A stretch of 64,000 bases of DNA from contig CALQBW020000001.1 in the NCBI GenBank assembly GCA_943328915.2, forward strand, positions 1 through 64,000, written 5' to 3'. This DNA comes from Singulisphaera sp. GP187 (GTDB lineage Bacteria > Chloroflexota > Chloroflexia > Chloroflexales > Roseiflexaceae). How positions within the stretch are numbered: the stretch's first letter is position 1; the number at the start of each line of letters is the position of its first letter. The position numbers were made by a program, and so were the translations under genes. Of the stretch, positions 16,970 through 28,300 are shown one piece after another. The notes beneath the pieces are model-generated. The model worked only from the letters and a program-made list of their open reading frames with translations. It was not told the origin of the DNA and did not search any database.

Positions 16970-18379
16970 TCATACCGTAAATTTATCGTCTTTGGGACAC
17001 CAAAAATGCAGCGCCGGCTGATTGACTGTCGCGCGGTACGCAGGATCACAACGTACCCCTGCGATCCAGACAACCTGTTCTTCAACACATATGACTGGCC
17101 AATGATCGCGTAGGGATGCGGGGATTTTGGCGTCAACCATCACATCTTGCACTCGGCGGTGATTGCCATTGCCGATGCCGATGCGATCGCCAGCACGACG
17201 AGTACGGAGGGTATATTGGTGATTTGGTTGTAAAAAAACGTGCCAGTCGTCGTGAAGTGCGGGCTGCGCAGGGGGGTGTGCGTCGGCGACAAGCAAGGAA
17301 AAATCCCCACAAGCAATTGTTTGGGGCGGGACCAATAATTGTGGTTGCCCCACGTAGACTGGCGTCATGGGGGGCGTTGCCGCGCCGATGGTGAGCGTCG
17401 TGGTGGTAATGTGAATGGGAATCCCAAATGGTAATGGCTGTGATGATGGAGTGCCGGTAATGAGTGCAGTGCGGAGCCCTTCGATATGACCAAAGCTGAT
17501 TTCACGCAGGGTGCCATGGTACAACGTAATCGCGCGGCGTAAGGCAGCACGTTGCAGGGTTGGATGCAATGAACAAAAATATGCCCGTTGGAATTCAATG
17601 TGCGTTGCAGATGCCTGCGCCAATTCATCCCAATGCGCCATCAGGCTGGTATGTACAAAATCATCGCTGTCACTACTGAGCAATGCGGTCTGGGCAAGTA
17701 GTTGGTCGAGCTGTGGTTGTTCGTGGCGCAGGGCCGGGAGGATATCATGGCGCACGCGCACCCGTAGGGCGCTTTGCTTTTCGTTGCTGGGGTCATGGCG
17801 AGGGGCGAGTTGACGTGTTGCACAATAATCAAGAATAGTGGCACGTGTTACAGCGAGGAGCGGCCGTACCAGCGTGGCGTGTCCGGGTGGCTCGCTCGCT
17901 GCCCAGATTGACCATGGCGTTACAGCGCGCATGGCAGCGAGCCCGGTGGTGCCACTGCCACGCAACAGGCGCATTAGCACCGTTTCAGCTTGGTCATCTT
18001 GGGTGTGTGCCACAAGCACCATATCAGCATCGATTTGCAGAGCGTAATGGGCAAGCCTTCGGTAGCGTACCACTCGGGCTGCTTCACTCAAATTGGCAAT
18101 ATTAGGTGTTTCGCTGCGAATGTCGGCCGCATCAATCCAGGCAGTGAGCCCCAATGACTGGGCGGTGTTGGCCACAAATTGAGCATCGGCTGCGGATTGT
18201 GCCCCGCGGAATTGATGGTCGAGGTGATATACAACAAGTGATGATGCTGGGTATATTTCTCGTAAGGCATAGAGTAATGCTAATGAATCTGGCCCACCCG
18301 ACACTGCTACCACCGCTCGCCCGAATGATGCGAGGGCCGAGTGTTGCTGCAGGTGATTGACAAGGTGGTGAGTATTCAA
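16970..18379 (-). CDS. tilS: tRNA(Ile)-lysidine synthase TilS
   Basis: 469 residues. It modifies C34 of the AUA-reading tRNA-Ile with lysine. The ATP-pyrophosphatase P-loop SGGPDS is at 27-32, followed by HLDHQFRGAQS and HTQDDQAETVLMRLLRGSG. The C-terminal substrate-binding domain (TLRTRRAGDRIG ... LRDHWPVI) is present. The likely start is TTG at 18379, which overlaps the stop of the upstream small ORF as TTGA; no other start gives the complete N-terminus. Confidence 0.95.
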   Translation of the reverse strand: MNTHHLVNHLQQHSALASFGRAVVAVSGGPDSLALLYALREIYPASSLVVYHLDHQFRGAQSAADAQFVANTAQSLGLTAWIDAADIRSETPNIANLSEAARVVRYRRLAHYALQIDADMVLVAHTQDDQAETVLMRLLRGSGTTGLAAMRAVTPWSIWAASEPPGHATLVRPLLAVTRATILDYCATRQLAPRHDPSNEKQSALRVRVRHDILPALRHEQPQLDQLLAQTALLSSDSDDFVHTSLMAHWDELAQASATHIEFQRAYFCSLHPTLQRAALRRAITLYHGTLREISFGHIEGLRTALITGTPSSQPLPFGIPIHITTTTLTIGAATPPMTPVYVGQPQLLVPPQTIACGDFSLLVADAHPPAQPALHDDWHVFLQPNHQYTLRTRRAGDRIGIGNGNHRRVQDVMVDAKIPASLRDHWPVICVEEQVVWIAGVRCDPAYRATVNQPALHFWCPKDDKFTV

Positions 18380-18594
18380 AGTACAACCGGGATGGCGGAA
18401 ATCACAGCGACGAATCGGCGGTTGTCACTGATTTGATCACGCTGAGGTGGCACATATTTCGGTATTGGAAATGTATTAGCGATGCAAACATGCATGTCGA
18501 TTTCGCATCGATTTCGGTCGTGCACACGCTGGGGAACAGGTGATTTTCTGTGAGCTTTGAACGCACAAAACACCCTGGTCATTTGATTACGCAT
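18376..18594 (-). CDS. Hypothetical small protein between cmk and tilS
   Basis: A 72-codon frame starting at ATG 18594. AGGAGT (overlapping the cmk stop) lies eight bases upstream, one of the best ribosome binding sites of this block, and the stop TGA overlaps the tilS TTG start (TTGA), an arrangement typical of translational coupling. The protein is basic with several Arg, His and Cys and has no motif I recognise. It fills the whole 226-base gap between cmk and tilS. It could be a true small protein or a leader that controls tilS translation; I cannot assign a function. Confidence 0.5.
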   Translation of the reverse strand: MRNQMTRVFCAFKAHRKSPVPQRVHDRNRCEIDMHVCIANTFPIPKYVPPQRDQISDNRRFVAVISAIPVVL

Positions 18595-18605
18595 CGGTGT
18601 TACTC

Positions 18606-19286
18606 CTAGCGAAGCGCAGGACAATCGGCAACGAACTGCAAGACAGAAGCCAACGTTTGCTCAGGGGTATCATTGTCGCCATTAATATAAATGGCGTCGA
18701 CAGCAGGTTGCATGACGTGGCGATCACGTTCATCGCGAATCCGAATGGATTCGGTCAATTGGGTGACATCAATCTGTTCACCACGCGCCGTCAATTCGTT
18801 GATTCTGCGGCGCACACGCTCGGCGATGGTGACGTCGAGGAAAATTTTGAGCGGTGCTTCAGGGAGTACGATTGATCCAATATCACGTCCAACCATCACC
18901 ACATTCCCTTGCATGCCGATTGCGCGTTGTCGAGCCCGCAATATCTGGCGGACGCTGGGGTGAGCCGCGGCTATCGAGACGGTTTTTTCGACCGATTGCT
19001 GACGAATATCCCACGTCACATCACGCCCGTTGAGCATAATTGTATATTGCCTGCCATCGTTTTGGGTAGGAGCTTGAACCGAAATAACACTTTGCGCTGC
19101 GAGAGTCGTAACTGCTTCGGCATCGCTCGGGTCACAATTGCCTTCGATAACGGCAAGTGTCAAAGCACGATACATAATCCCGGTATCAAAATACAGAAAG
19201 CCTAAGTGCATTGCGACATTTGCACCAAGGGTGCTTTTGCCGGAACCTGCGGGGCCATCAATTGTAATTACCCGAGGAATTGTCAT
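18606..19286 (-). CDS. cmk: Cytidylate kinase
   Basis: 226 residues from ATG 19286 (GGGAA upstream; the in-frame TTG four codons earlier is less likely). It phosphorylates CMP/dCMP. Visible are the P-loop GPAGSGKST (11-19), YFDTGIMYRALT (CMP site), VGRDIGSIVLPEAPLKIFLD and the LID-region arginines in RDERDRHVMQPA. It is the first gene of the run cmk, small ORF, tilS, hpt. A possible -10 (TATAAT) lies at 19328-19323 on the minus strand. Confidence 0.96.
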   Translation of the reverse strand: MTIPRVITIDGPAGSGKSTLGANVAMHLGFLYFDTGIMYRALTLAVIEGNCDPSDAEAVTTLAAQSVISVQAPTQNDGRQYTIMLNGRDVTWDIRQQSVEKTVSIAAAHPSVRQILRARQRAIGMQGNVVMVGRDIGSIVLPEAPLKIFLDVTIAERVRRRINELTARGEQIDVTQLTESIRIRDERDRHVMQPAVDAIYINGDNDTPEQTLASVLQFVADCPALR

Positions 19287-19328
19287 ATGTATTCCCAAAT
19301 ATACCGCATGTTCTGTGCCGTAATTATA

Positions 19329-19963
19329 CCGTGAATTGGTTCAAGGAGTGGGGTATGTGGTTTTGTCCCAATTGATATTCTGATTCGGACAAATGCAAGC
19401 ATTGTGCAACATGTACAGGGCTGAGTCATTATGTGGTGATGCTATAGCTACGTCGCCAACATGCCCTTATTTTTATTTGTACAAAATATACAAAGGCCAA
19501 AAATAAATACATCATATGTGTCCGTGGTTCAGATGCAACCGTGAATGTAATTTTTTAACGTAGGCAGGATTCAATTTAATTTGTCATAAAAAATGCAATG
19601 AGGTATCTGAAACGGATGATTTGACGTATATTTTGGTCAAAAAGAAGCCTTCGATGGATCATCCTTTAGGATTTTACTTCCGTTCGCAGGCATTTTGATC
19701 GGCGCCAAAATCGTCGGTCAATTGAGTCAGTGTGTCGTGAATTCGGCGGTTTTTGGTGAAGTTTTGGTCACAGAGTAAATTTGTGCAACAAAGCAACGGT
19801 GCATTTGCAATATGTAAATGCTGCGTAGATATCAACACATCACGCCGGAAAACCAGTCGCATTCGCTTGGGTTAAAAGGCCAAGAGAAGCACCGTGAACT
19901 GGGCTGCGTGACGGACAGCGTCGCAGTCCGCGGTGGCCAAGTCTCATTTGGCGATTAGCATAT
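19329..19963. other. Intergenic region without a supported gene
   Basis: About 635 AT-rich bases upstream of cmk. A 62-codon frame (19674-19862, minus) has no motif and no convincing ribosome binding site. A perfect 10-bp palindrome TTTGTACAAA (19476-19485) is present. I see no RNA gene. Confidence 0.5.
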
Positions 19964-20004
19964 AAAAACGGACTGAGTGACATGTGTCACCCAGTCCGTT
20001 TTTT
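19964..20004. terminator. Bidirectional hairpin terminator
   Basis: AAAAACGGACTG and GTGACA (19964-19982) pair with TGTCAC and CAGTCCGTTTTTT (19985-20004), with a single A-C mismatch. Both strands end in a T run; it terminates the oxidoreductase gene on the minus strand. Confidence 0.85.
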
Positions 20005-20014
20005 GGTGGTTGGC

Positions 20015-21031
20015 TTAGCCGATTTTGACAGCACTGCCACCTTTGGCAGCCGATAATTGGATGGCGTCCCACAAGCGGGCCATACGCAAACCGACTTCGG
20101 GTGGGCAGGGATTGGGAGCGCCTTTGCGTACCCCGAGGAATTGCTCCCAGACGCCCATCGAAGCGGCTGTTGCGACGGTGGCGGGTGGGGTATCGCCATC
20201 ATATTGCACTTGGAGCTTTTCGCCCCAAACGCCGGTATAGAGAATCCCTTTGTCGCCAAAGACGCGAATGTCGGATTGGCACGATGGCATTGCTTCGCCG
20301 CAACCATGGAGCGACACCAAAACGCCCGACTTAAGACGGGCAATCACTACGCCGAGTGTTTCGACGGCGCGGCCTTGATTGTCGAGATATGCGGCTACTT
20401 CAGCGACATCTTCGCCAGCTAAATCAACGGTGGTATTGAGCAAATGTGCGCCTGTATCAAACAAAAAGCCACCACCGGCGATGGCTGGGATTTGGCGCCA
20501 GGTATTGACCGTGTTGACGCCCCAGTTTTGCCACACCACGCCACTAATAGTTTTGATGGTGCCAATGTTGCCATTGCGCAACATATTGACTGCGGTTCGG
20601 ACGTTGGGAGATAGGCTGCCGGGGAATGCTACGACGAGCAACTTGCCGGTGCGATTGCGGGTGGCAATCAAGCTTTCGGCTTCCGCACCGGTCATGACCA
20701 TTGGTTTTTCGAGCAATACGTCGATTCCCGCTTCGAGACATGCGGTGGTCTGGTCATGGTGGTATGCATGGGGCGTGATGATAAAAGCTGCGTCAATGGC
20801 ACCTTTGTGATCTTTGAGGAGTTTGGCCAAATCGGGTTGGTTCGCGGGTACTGGCAACCCTGCCTCTTCGAAAAGGGCGGCGGTATCTTCGTAGGCCTGG
20901 GGTGAAGGTTCGCAAACCATGCTGATTTGGGTAGTTTCCTTCATTTTGACCATGGTGCGAATGTGATGACGAGCCATCCCGCCACAGCCGATCATAACCG
21001 TACGTACTGGTGACATCGTTGTCTCTTTCAT
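20015..21031 (-). CDS. Gfo/Idh/MocA family oxidoreductase
   Basis: 338 residues. An N-terminal NAD(P)-binding Rossmann domain has GCGGMA (15-20) and the family motif EKP (108-110); the C-terminal alpha/beta domain has [13 protein letters not shown] (about 186-198), which supplies catalytic Asp and His. Family members oxidise or reduce sugar and inositol substrates. The start could be ATG 21031 or the ATG five codons later (21016), which has AAAGAGA just before it. It follows an SDR gene on the same strand. Confidence 0.92.
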   Translation of the reverse strand: MKETTMSPVRTVMIGCGGMARHHIRTMVKMKETTQISMVCEPSPQAYEDTAALFEEAGLPVPANQPDLAKLLKDHKGAIDAAFIITPHAYHHDQTTACLEAGIDVLLEKPMVMTGAEAESLIATRNRTGKLLVVAFPGSLSPNVRTAVNMLRNGNIGTIKTISGVVWQNWGVNTVNTWRQIPAIAGGGFLFDTGAHLLNTTVDLAGEDVAEVAAYLDNQGRAVETLGVVIARLKSGVLVSLHGCGEAMPSCQSDIRVFGDKGILYTGVWGEKLQVQYDGDTPPATVATAASMGVWEQFLGVRKGAPNPCPPEVGLRMARLWDAIQLSAAKGGSAVKIG

Positions 21032-21079
21032 ATGAAAATGAGTTCGCTTTAATAGTACACCAAATTACCGCCAAATAAC

Positions 21080-21832
21080 TTACCCACGACCAACAAACGG
21101 CATATTGGTGGCCATAATTGTTTGGAACAATATATTGCTGCTCAACGGCAAACTTGCCATCGCCAGCACTGCTTGGGCGACATGCGTGACGTCCATTAGC
21201 GGCTCGGGGACGATTGCGCCGTGGGGTTGTAAGATGCCTTGAGCCATGCGCTCTGCCATTTCGGTAGCGGCATTGCCGATGTCGATTTGCCCCACAGCAA
21301 TCTGGTAGGGTCGCCCATCGAGTGCGGCTGATTTTGTCAAACCGGTAATTGCATGTTTGGTGGCGGTGTAGGCAATCGAATGCGGGCGAGGGGTCTGGGC
21401 CGAAATTGAGCCGTTGTTGATGATGCGTCCACCCTGTGGCTGTTGGTTTTTCATTACGCGAAAAGCTTGTTGTAAACAATAAAACATGCCATTGAGGTTG
21501 GTATTCACGACGGCATGCCACGCAGCTAGCGAGAGTTCATCGATGGGGACGGCTGGTGCGCCTATACCCGCATTATTGAACAACAAATCGAGGTGGCAAT
21601 AGTGTGCCATGGTGTCATCAAACAAGGCCCGCACGGCGGCAGGATCGCTGACATCGCAGGGGAAGATGCGGGTCTGATCAGGATTGACACAGGCGGCTTC
21701 GGTTGCTGCGAGGGCGCTGGCACGGCGGCCGCTGAGGACGACCTGCCAGCCGGCGGCATTGAGTGCCACGGCGGTGGCGCGGCCAATGCCGGCACTGGCG
21801 CCGGTGATGATTGCGGTTTTGGTGGTGGTCAT
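21080..21832 (-). CDS. Short-chain dehydrogenase/reductase (SDR)
   Basis: 250 residues from ATG 21832, preceded by AAGGAG. The classical SDR elements are present: TGASAGIG (10-17), NNAG (86-89), catalytic S142 and Y155-x3-K159. Substrate unknown. It lies 48 bases upstream of the Gfo/Idh gene, and is separated from the upstream methyltransferase gene by a terminator-like hairpin, so the two oxidoreductases may be their own unit. Confidence 0.93.
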   Translation of the reverse strand: MTTTKTAIITGASAGIGRATAVALNAAGWQVVLSGRRASALAATEAACVNPDQTRIFPCDVSDPAAVRALFDDTMAHYCHLDLLFNNAGIGAPAVPIDELSLAAWHAVVNTNLNGMFYCLQQAFRVMKNQQPQGGRIINNGSISAQTPRPHSIAYTATKHAITGLTKSAALDGRPYQIAVGQIDIGNAATEMAERMAQGILQPHGAIVPEPLMDVTHVAQAVLAMASLPLSSNILFQTIMATNMPFVGRG

Positions 21833-21853
21833 GGATTGCTCCTTGGGGTGATA

Positions 21854-21888
21854 CAAAATCCCCGGCATGCCGTTTGGCCGCCGGGGAT
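21854..21888 (-). terminator. Terminator after the methyltransferase gene
   Basis: ATCCCCGGC (21858-21866) pairs with GCCGGGGAT (21880-21888); on the minus strand TTTTG follows. Confidence 0.7.
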
Positions 21889-21909
21889 GTCGGTACGCAT
21901 ACGCGGCGA

Positions 21910-22713
21910 TTAGGCTGTTGGTTTGCGCAACATAAAGAAGTAGTAGGGCGAATCAACAGGAGCGGGAGCATTGTAGAGCGGGCGTAAAATTGGTTCCCAT
22001 AGCCAGTTAAGCGTAAAGGGTGCGGCGATAATCCAGCGCCCTAGTAATTTGCGAGTAATCAGCGAAGGTGCCGCAATATAATGGCTCAAATCAAATAATG
22101 GCAATGCCGTATCACTGAAGTATGGGCGACAAGACACCACTTCGAAGCCAGCTTCGTTGAAACGTTTGCTCCATTCATCGCGGCTCAAGGTGTTGCGGTG
22201 CACCGATACTTTGTTGAACCACCGGCCGTACCGCATGCCGTCTAGACCGAGGAAATTAAGAATCTTAGTCCCCAACAATTGCTCAGGGAAGCGGTTTCCC
22301 ACAACTGAAGCAATAAACGAAGCACCGGGTTTGAGGGTACGGAAGGTCTCCGATAAGGTTTCTTTGAGGGGTAACACATGCTCAAGCACACAATTACTAA
22401 ATGCAGCCTCGAACGTATTGTCTGGGAATGGCAGGTGTTTGCCATCGGCGACGCTCAATCCGCGATATACCTTTCGGCCGTAGGCTTCGTGGGTATCGCT
22501 TTTGATAGGGTCGATTCCGTAGATTATTTTACCGGGGAATGCAATTTCGGCAAACGTACCGTCACCACTGCCGACGTCGAGGATTGGTTCGGGCATGTCG
22601 GGGGCTGTTTCGGCAAAAAGACGTGCTTCGATCATGCGGATCATGACACGGTGTGGTGGCAATGTCATTAAATGGGGAATAAGGTAGTCACGGGGGGTTG
22701 TGGGAGTGGTCAT
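21910..22713 (-). CDS. Class I SAM-dependent methyltransferase
   Basis: 267 residues. Motif I is [10 protein letters not shown] (44-53), with GIDPI as the post-I acid region, [20 protein letters not shown] typical of UbiE/Methyltransf_11 proteins, and a C-terminal extension with hydrophobic segments. The ATG has AAGGAA eight bases upstream and lies four bases after the glycosyltransferase stop. It is the last gene of an epimerase-glycosyltransferase-methyltransferase run, so methylation of a surface sugar or lipid is a reasonable inference. Confidence 0.9.
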   Translation of the reverse strand: MTTPTTPRDYLIPHLMTLPPHRVMIRMIEARLFAETAPDMPEPILDVGSGDGTFAEIAFPGKIIYGIDPIKSDTHEAYGRKVYRGLSVADGKHLPFPDNTFEAAFSNCVLEHVLPLKETLSETFRTLKPGASFIASVVGNRFPEQLLGTKILNFLGLDGMRYGRWFNKVSVHRNTLSRDEWSKRFNEAGFEVVSCRPYFSDTALPLFDLSHYIAAPSLITRKLLGRWIIAAPFTLNWLWEPILRPLYNAPAPVDSPYYFFMLRKPTA

Positions 22714-22716
22714 CTG

Positions 22717-23865
22717 CTATTTCCTTGTAGTAAGTTGATGAAAAAGGGCTTCGTAGGCATCAATGGTTTTGGCGGTACTAAATCGTGTTTCGACTTCGTC
22801 GCGACTACGATGGAATCGCTGAGGGTCAGCGATGATTGTCAATAAGGCGTCAGCGAGCGCATCACTATCACCAATGGGCACGACTAACCCCATGCCGGTT
22901 TGGGTGGGTGGTTGGCGGACACCGGGGAGATTACTGGCAACGGAAGGAGTGCCGAGGAGCATTGCTTCGACTTGCACCAAGCCAAATGATTCGGTGGAAT
23001 TGAGGCTGGGGACAGTGATGACGTCGCAGGCCTTGAAAAACGTGGCCAATTCCTGTTGATTGAGTGTGCCCAAAAACGTCCAGTTGTGTTTGTATTGCGC
23101 AAAAAGTGGTGCTAATCGCTGGGCGTAGGCTTCTTCGCCAAGCACTTGCTCATACGGTCCGGCAAACACCACGCGAGCATCGGGGTAGCGAGCGATGATT
23201 TTTGGTACGGCATCAAGCAATACCTCCACCCCTTTTTCAGCGGCCAGGCGCGCCGCCATACCAATCACTGGCCCCGTCAGATTGTAGCGTTTGCGAAATT
23301 CACTCACATCGTCATTGTTGGCCGCCATGACTTCGACCGGTGGAGGAATCACGGTAACTTTATGACGAAAATGAGTCAGATACGGCGAATGGGTCGCAAA
23401 ATCCTCTGTATAGGCGATGACGCGGGTTGACATTCGTCCGGCCATGGCGTTTTGGAACTGGACGACACGATCGACGACCCGGTTAAACCAGCCTGGCGGC
23501 AATTGCAAATCGCAATGGTATGTCAAAATTACTGGTTTGCCAAATAGTCGCCCGCGAAATGCAAGCCCAGGAGCATCAAATTGGGGCAAATGTAGGCTGA
23601 GCACATCATGAGATAACGCGAGTTTGGTCGCTTCTATGCCATATGTCGGCATAATGACACCTTTGCTGACGCGCGCAGCAACGGGAATGCGAATCACATT
23701 GACCCCATTTAATATCTCATGCGTCGGCAAGCTGGAATCATATTGCGAGGTTAACACCGTCACATAATGCCCGCGCGCGGCTAGCCCAATTGCCAATCGT
23801 TCGGCGTAAATAGTCAGGCCGCTGGTATAGGGGCGATAGTAAGTAAGTGCAATGAGCACACGCAT
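22717..23865 (-). CDS. Glycosyltransferase, GT4 family
   Basis: 382 residues, GT-B fold. The N-terminal domain shows YYRPYTSGLTIYAERLA, the C-terminal donor domain GMAARLAAEKGVEVLLDA and the E-x7-E motif in ESFGLVQVEAMLLG. It resembles mannosyl- or glucosyl-transferases of glycolipid and exopolysaccharide pathways. Five bases separate it from the upstream epimerase gene, so it is part of the same operon. Confidence 0.93.
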   Translation of the reverse strand: MRVLIALTYYRPYTSGLTIYAERLAIGLAARGHYVTVLTSQYDSSLPTHEILNGVNVIRIPVAARVSKGVIMPTYGIEATKLALSHDVLSLHLPQFDAPGLAFRGRLFGKPVILTYHCDLQLPPGWFNRVVDRVVQFQNAMAGRMSTRVIAYTEDFATHSPYLTHFRHKVTVIPPPVEVMAANNDDVSEFRKRYNLTGPVIGMAARLAAEKGVEVLLDAVPKIIARYPDARVVFAGPYEQVLGEEAYAQRLAPLFAQYKHNWTFLGTLNQQELATFFKACDVITVPSLNSTESFGLVQVEAMLLGTPSVASNLPGVRQPPTQTGMGLVVPIGDSDALADALLTIIADPQRFHRSRDEVETRFSTAKTIDAYEALFHQLTTRK

Positions 23866-23870
23866 AACAA

Positions 23871-24902
23871 TTATCGTCCTTCGATTTCGCTCCGGCTATC
23901 GGCGACCCATGCCCACAAACGCTCGATGCCAGCCGTAATGGTAATTTTAGGAGCCCATTGCAAGACTGTTTGGGCTTTATCAACATTCAAAATACAGACT
24001 CGTTGATCACCCGGACGCCAATCTGCAAAGCGCGGTGATACTACTGGCGTACCATTGAGGCGATCGAGATGTGGGTGGAATTCTCGCCAAATTGAAATGG
24101 TGTTGTCGGGGCCACCGCCAATATTGAAAATCTGCCCGGCGACTTGGTCAATCCGCAAAATTGCACTCCGATAGGCATCAACGAGGTCGTCGACATACAG
24201 TAAATCACGGACTTGTTTCCCATCGCCATAAATGCTGAGTGGCCGACCGAATTGGGTCGCGATAATGAAGTGGGCCGCCCATCCTTGGTCTTCGACCCCA
24301 AATTGGCGCGGGCCGTAGATGGCTGATTGACGGAATACGACGGTGCGCAAATCGTAGATACGATGATAGTCACGGACGTATTGGTCACCAGTGCCTTTGG
24401 AGCATCCATACGGAGAATGGAAATCAAGTGGTTGGGCTTCGGTGGCGCCGCGCGGCAAATCCCGGTAGCGATAACGGGTTTCATCTTCGACGACCACAAT
24501 GTCGTCCATGCCTCCATAGACTTTGTTTGTCGATGAATAGAGCAAAATGGGATTAAGTCCTGAAGCCCGTGCGGCTTCAAGTACATTAAAAGTCCCCAGG
24601 GCATTGATGTCGAAATCTTCACGAGGGTTCATCACTGAAGTGGTCACAGCGACTTGCCCAGCCAAATGAATGATGGCATCAGCATCAGCCAAGGCTTGGG
24701 TAGTAGTTGCCGAATCGCGGATGTCGCCACGACGCAGAAATACGCGTTCCTCGCCAAAAGTACGCTTCAACCACGCTAAATTGTGGGCCGCCCCGGGACG
24801 AGATAAATTATCAAAAAGGGTTACGCGGTACCCATCTTTGATAAGGGCTGCTGCAAGATTTGCACCAATGAACCCTGCACCACCGGTAATTACAATGTGC
24901 AT
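23871..24902 (-). CDS. NAD-dependent epimerase/dehydratase, CDP-paratose 2-epimerase-like
   Basis: 343 residues, extended SDR. GGAGFIG (7-13) binds NAD; Y165-x3-K169 (SPYGCSKG) is the catalytic pair, with SSTNKVYG upstream. The segments STNKVYG, LDFHSPYGCSKG and GPRQFGVEDQGWAAHF are characteristic of the TyvE/RfbE branch (CDP-paratose to CDP-tyvelose), but substrate is only inferred. It heads a minus-strand glycan operon. Confidence 0.88.
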   Translation of the reverse strand: MHIVITGGAGFIGANLAAALIKDGYRVTLFDNLSRPGAAHNLAWLKRTFGEERVFLRRGDIRDSATTTQALADADAIIHLAGQVAVTTSVMNPREDFDINALGTFNVLEAARASGLNPILLYSSTNKVYGGMDDIVVVEDETRYRYRDLPRGATEAQPLDFHSPYGCSKGTGDQYVRDYHRIYDLRTVVFRQSAIYGPRQFGVEDQGWAAHFIIATQFGRPLSIYGDGKQVRDLLYVDDLVDAYRSAILRIDQVAGQIFNIGGGPDNTISIWREFHPHLDRLNGTPVVSPRFADWRPGDQRVCILNVDKAQTVLQWAPKITITAGIERLWAWVADSRSEIEGR

Positions 24903-25302
24903 GCGGCCTCTCGCATTAAATCAAAACAAAATAACGGAACATCCGGATTGTTATTCCCACACTGGATTATCAACAGTAAATATAATCATACCATAGCCAC
25001 CTGTTGCATATCTATTGATTGGATTATGATTCTGTTAAAAACGGGGCACCTAATATTAGGTTGGGTGCAACGGATTGCAATACTTACAAGGATGATACTA
25101 CGGGAGAGGGTGTGAGCAATGACTAGTATGGCTTTTGTCGGTTATTTCCCTATTTTGGGGAATGGTATTCGAATAATATGGGATATAATAAGGCAATGTG
25201 TAGATTTCTCTGTCTGCGAAACAAAAGAAAACTCATTCGCCATTGTCACGAAGCGGTGACGACGTGATGAACTATTGTGTGAACAACGCATAAGGATTAT
25301 TG
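24903..25302. other. Divergent intergenic region
   Basis: 400 AT-rich bases between the epimerase gene and the large membrane protein gene. On the minus strand TGG-TATGAT (24993-24985) could be an extended -10 for the glycan operon; on the plus strand TATAAT (25184-25189) lacks a -35. A short hairpin GTCAC/GTGAC occurs at about 25247-25262. No gene is supported. Confidence 0.4.
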
Positions 25303-28300
25303 ATGAATATGTGGCAGTTTGTGCGTCGACAAAGTTCGCGATTGTTGTTATTGGTTATTGTGTTGATTGGGGCCTATTTTCGACTGAATGGGTTGCATAG
25401 CTGGGATGAGCCGTCGTTTCGGTTGCATCCTGACGAACGATTTTTGACGGAAGTTGCCAGCCAAATTCGCTTGCCCAATTCATTCCATCAATTTATCGAT
25501 TCGAGCAATACGCCACTCAATCCGCGTAATGGGAACTATAAATTTTTTGTGTATGGAATGTTGCCGCATACGATAACGCGGTTTGTGGCAGTGGCAATGA
25601 CATCTCCTGATCGGATTGCGCCGACATTGACGTCCGCTGACAAAGACGGCAACAATGTCAATCCCGAATACACGTTGTCGAAAGCGATTCCCGACAAAAT
25701 TCGTAAACTCATTAATCCTGATGGCGTTGATCATACGGCTGACATTCACAAAGTGGGCCGGGGATTATCGGCATTTTTTGATTTGCTGTCGATTTTATTA
25801 ATATTTGTAATTGCGCGACGGTTGTACGGTGAAAAAGTCGCGTTGCTGGCTGCATTGATGACCGCAGGTACGGCGTTTTTGATTCAACAAGCACACTTTT
25901 TTACCGTTGATTCCACAAGTACCACATTTATTTTGCTCACGATTTATTTTGCGATACGAATCATCCAACGCGGTGTGTGGTTTGACTATATAGGCGCGGC
26001 ACTGAGTGTCGGTGCGGCAATTGCCTGTCGGATTACTTTGGCCACGGTAGCACTTGCAGTATTGGTTGCGGTGGCAACACGATTGTATCGGGCATATCAA
26101 AACGACAATCGGCGCGCTATCATTCGTGAAGTTGTCATGGTGGTGATTTGGGGTTTATTGACCCTGTGTGCAGCCCGCACACTTGGCCCCGACATGTTTG
26201 CCGGTACGATGCCGGGGAGCGAAGCGCGCCCGATTTTGAGTGACAAATTAGGAAATATCGGACTCAGCCTCGACAATCTCTTCCAAGGCAAGGGGTATTT
26301 CGATATCCGTCCTGATGACCGATTTTTGCAGAGCATGTCTGATATCAGTCGCTTTGCGTCTGGCGAAGTCGATTGGCCACCGACCCAGCAATGGGCAGCG
26401 CGGCCTCGCTATGTGTTTGCCTTGTCCAATATGGTCTTGGCAGGGATGGGTGCCCCGCTGGGGATTGCCGCATGGCTCGGGTTTGCATTGGCCGGATGGT
26501 ATTTGTTACGCCGGAGAATGATTGCACATCTTATCCCGTGGACGTGGGTCTTGTTTTATTTTGGGTGGCAAGGTGGCTTGTTTTTGATGTCGATGCGATA
26601 CTACCTCCCGGTGTATGGCATGTTGACGATTTTTGCAGCATGGCTCATTGTCCACTTGGCGAGCTATCGCCGTGTGGTGTTTGACAAAGTCATGCACTGG
26701 ATGTGGCAACCAGGTGATCCGGAGCTCCACCGCCCACGTGCATTGGCGACGGCACGGGGTATTGCCTTTATGACGGTCGTGCCGGCGTTAGTGGTGGTGA
26801 CGGGGGCATTGGCATGGGGGTATGCCTTTTCGCGGATTTATACCGAAGAACATACACGTGTCGCGGCATCGCGTTGGATTTATGCCAATATTCCTACTGG
26901 CTCGGTGATTAGTTCAGAATCATGGGATGACGGCTTGCCGTTGGGACTTGATGGCCGTGGTGCCGATCAATTCCCTGGCGAGGCCTTCCCTGTTTATGCC
27001 GAAGAAGAGCCTAATAAATATTTCGGGGATGGCACTGCCGAAAATAAAGGCATGCTCAAACAAATCGATAATGTTGATTACATCATCATGAGCAGCAATC
27101 GTATCTACGACACGGCAGGGCGTTTGGTGATGCGCTATCCGGCACTGATTAATTATTACAAAGCGCTGTTTGATGGCTCACTTGGATTTGATTTGGTAGC
27201 AGAATACCGTTCATCTCCCCGGTTGTTCGGCATAGAATTCCCCACTGCCACGTGGGCCGAAGAAGCGTTTAGTGTTTATGACCATCCGCGGGTATTGATT
27301 TTCAAAAAAACGGACCGCTATAATAGCGACAAAATGAAGTCTTTGATTTTGCACGGTGTGGTGTTTGAAGAAGTCTATAAAATGCCGACCATTCGTGCCA
27401 GCAAAGCGATGACGGCATTGCACTTTACCGATTTGCAATGGCCAACATATCGTAATGCAGCCTCGTGGAACGAAATATTTAGTACATTTACTACCACCAC
27501 TGTCCCATGGCTGTGGTGGTGGTTAGCTATTGAAATATTGGGTTTGGCAGCGTTTGTGTTGTTTCGGCGTGCCTTGGACTGGTTGCCAGATGCCGGCTTT
27601 GCTATCGCCAAAACGCTCGGATTATTAATCATCGCATGGGTGATTTGGTTTGCCGGTACCGTGCATGCCTTGAATTATGGGCGGGTCGGGGTATGGGTAT
27701 TGGCACTGTTGTGGGTGTGTGCCGCCGTGGTAAGTTGGTGGCGCAACCGTGCTGAATGGCGGCGCTGGTGGACGCAACAGCGTTGGTTGATTGTCACAAC
27801 GCAAATGATTTTCATGCTGGCATATATAGCGTTTGTGTTTGTACGGGCTAGTAATCCCGATTTATGGCATCCTGGCCGTGGTGGTGAAAAACCGATGGAC
27901 CTGGCGTTTTTGACGGCAGTGGTGCGGAGCCCTTCATTCCCGCCGTATGATCCATGGTTTGCCGGTGGGATGCTCAACTACTACTATTTTGGCTTTGTGA
28001 TGCTCGGTGTATTGGTGCATATGACCGGTATCGCCCCATCGACGGCTTACAATCTGGCGGTGCCGACAATTTTTGCATTGACAGCGGTAGGTGCGTGGGG
28101 CGTCGCCTTGGCAATGCAAGGAAGTTTTCGGACAATCTATGCCGGAGCATGGCGATGGTGGTTCCAAGCGTTGCCAGTAAGTGAGCGCCGTAAATTGGCT
28201 GGTGCATTGTTGGCCGCGTTGTTTACCGTAGTTGCAGGTAATTGGTCGAATGCACTCTGGATGTTACCCGGTACTGGCAGTAACCCTGCCGAGTCGTGCG

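Noticed and set aside
19674-19862. 62-codon minus-strand frame in the cmk upstream region
   Set aside because: No motif, no convincing start signal, isolated.
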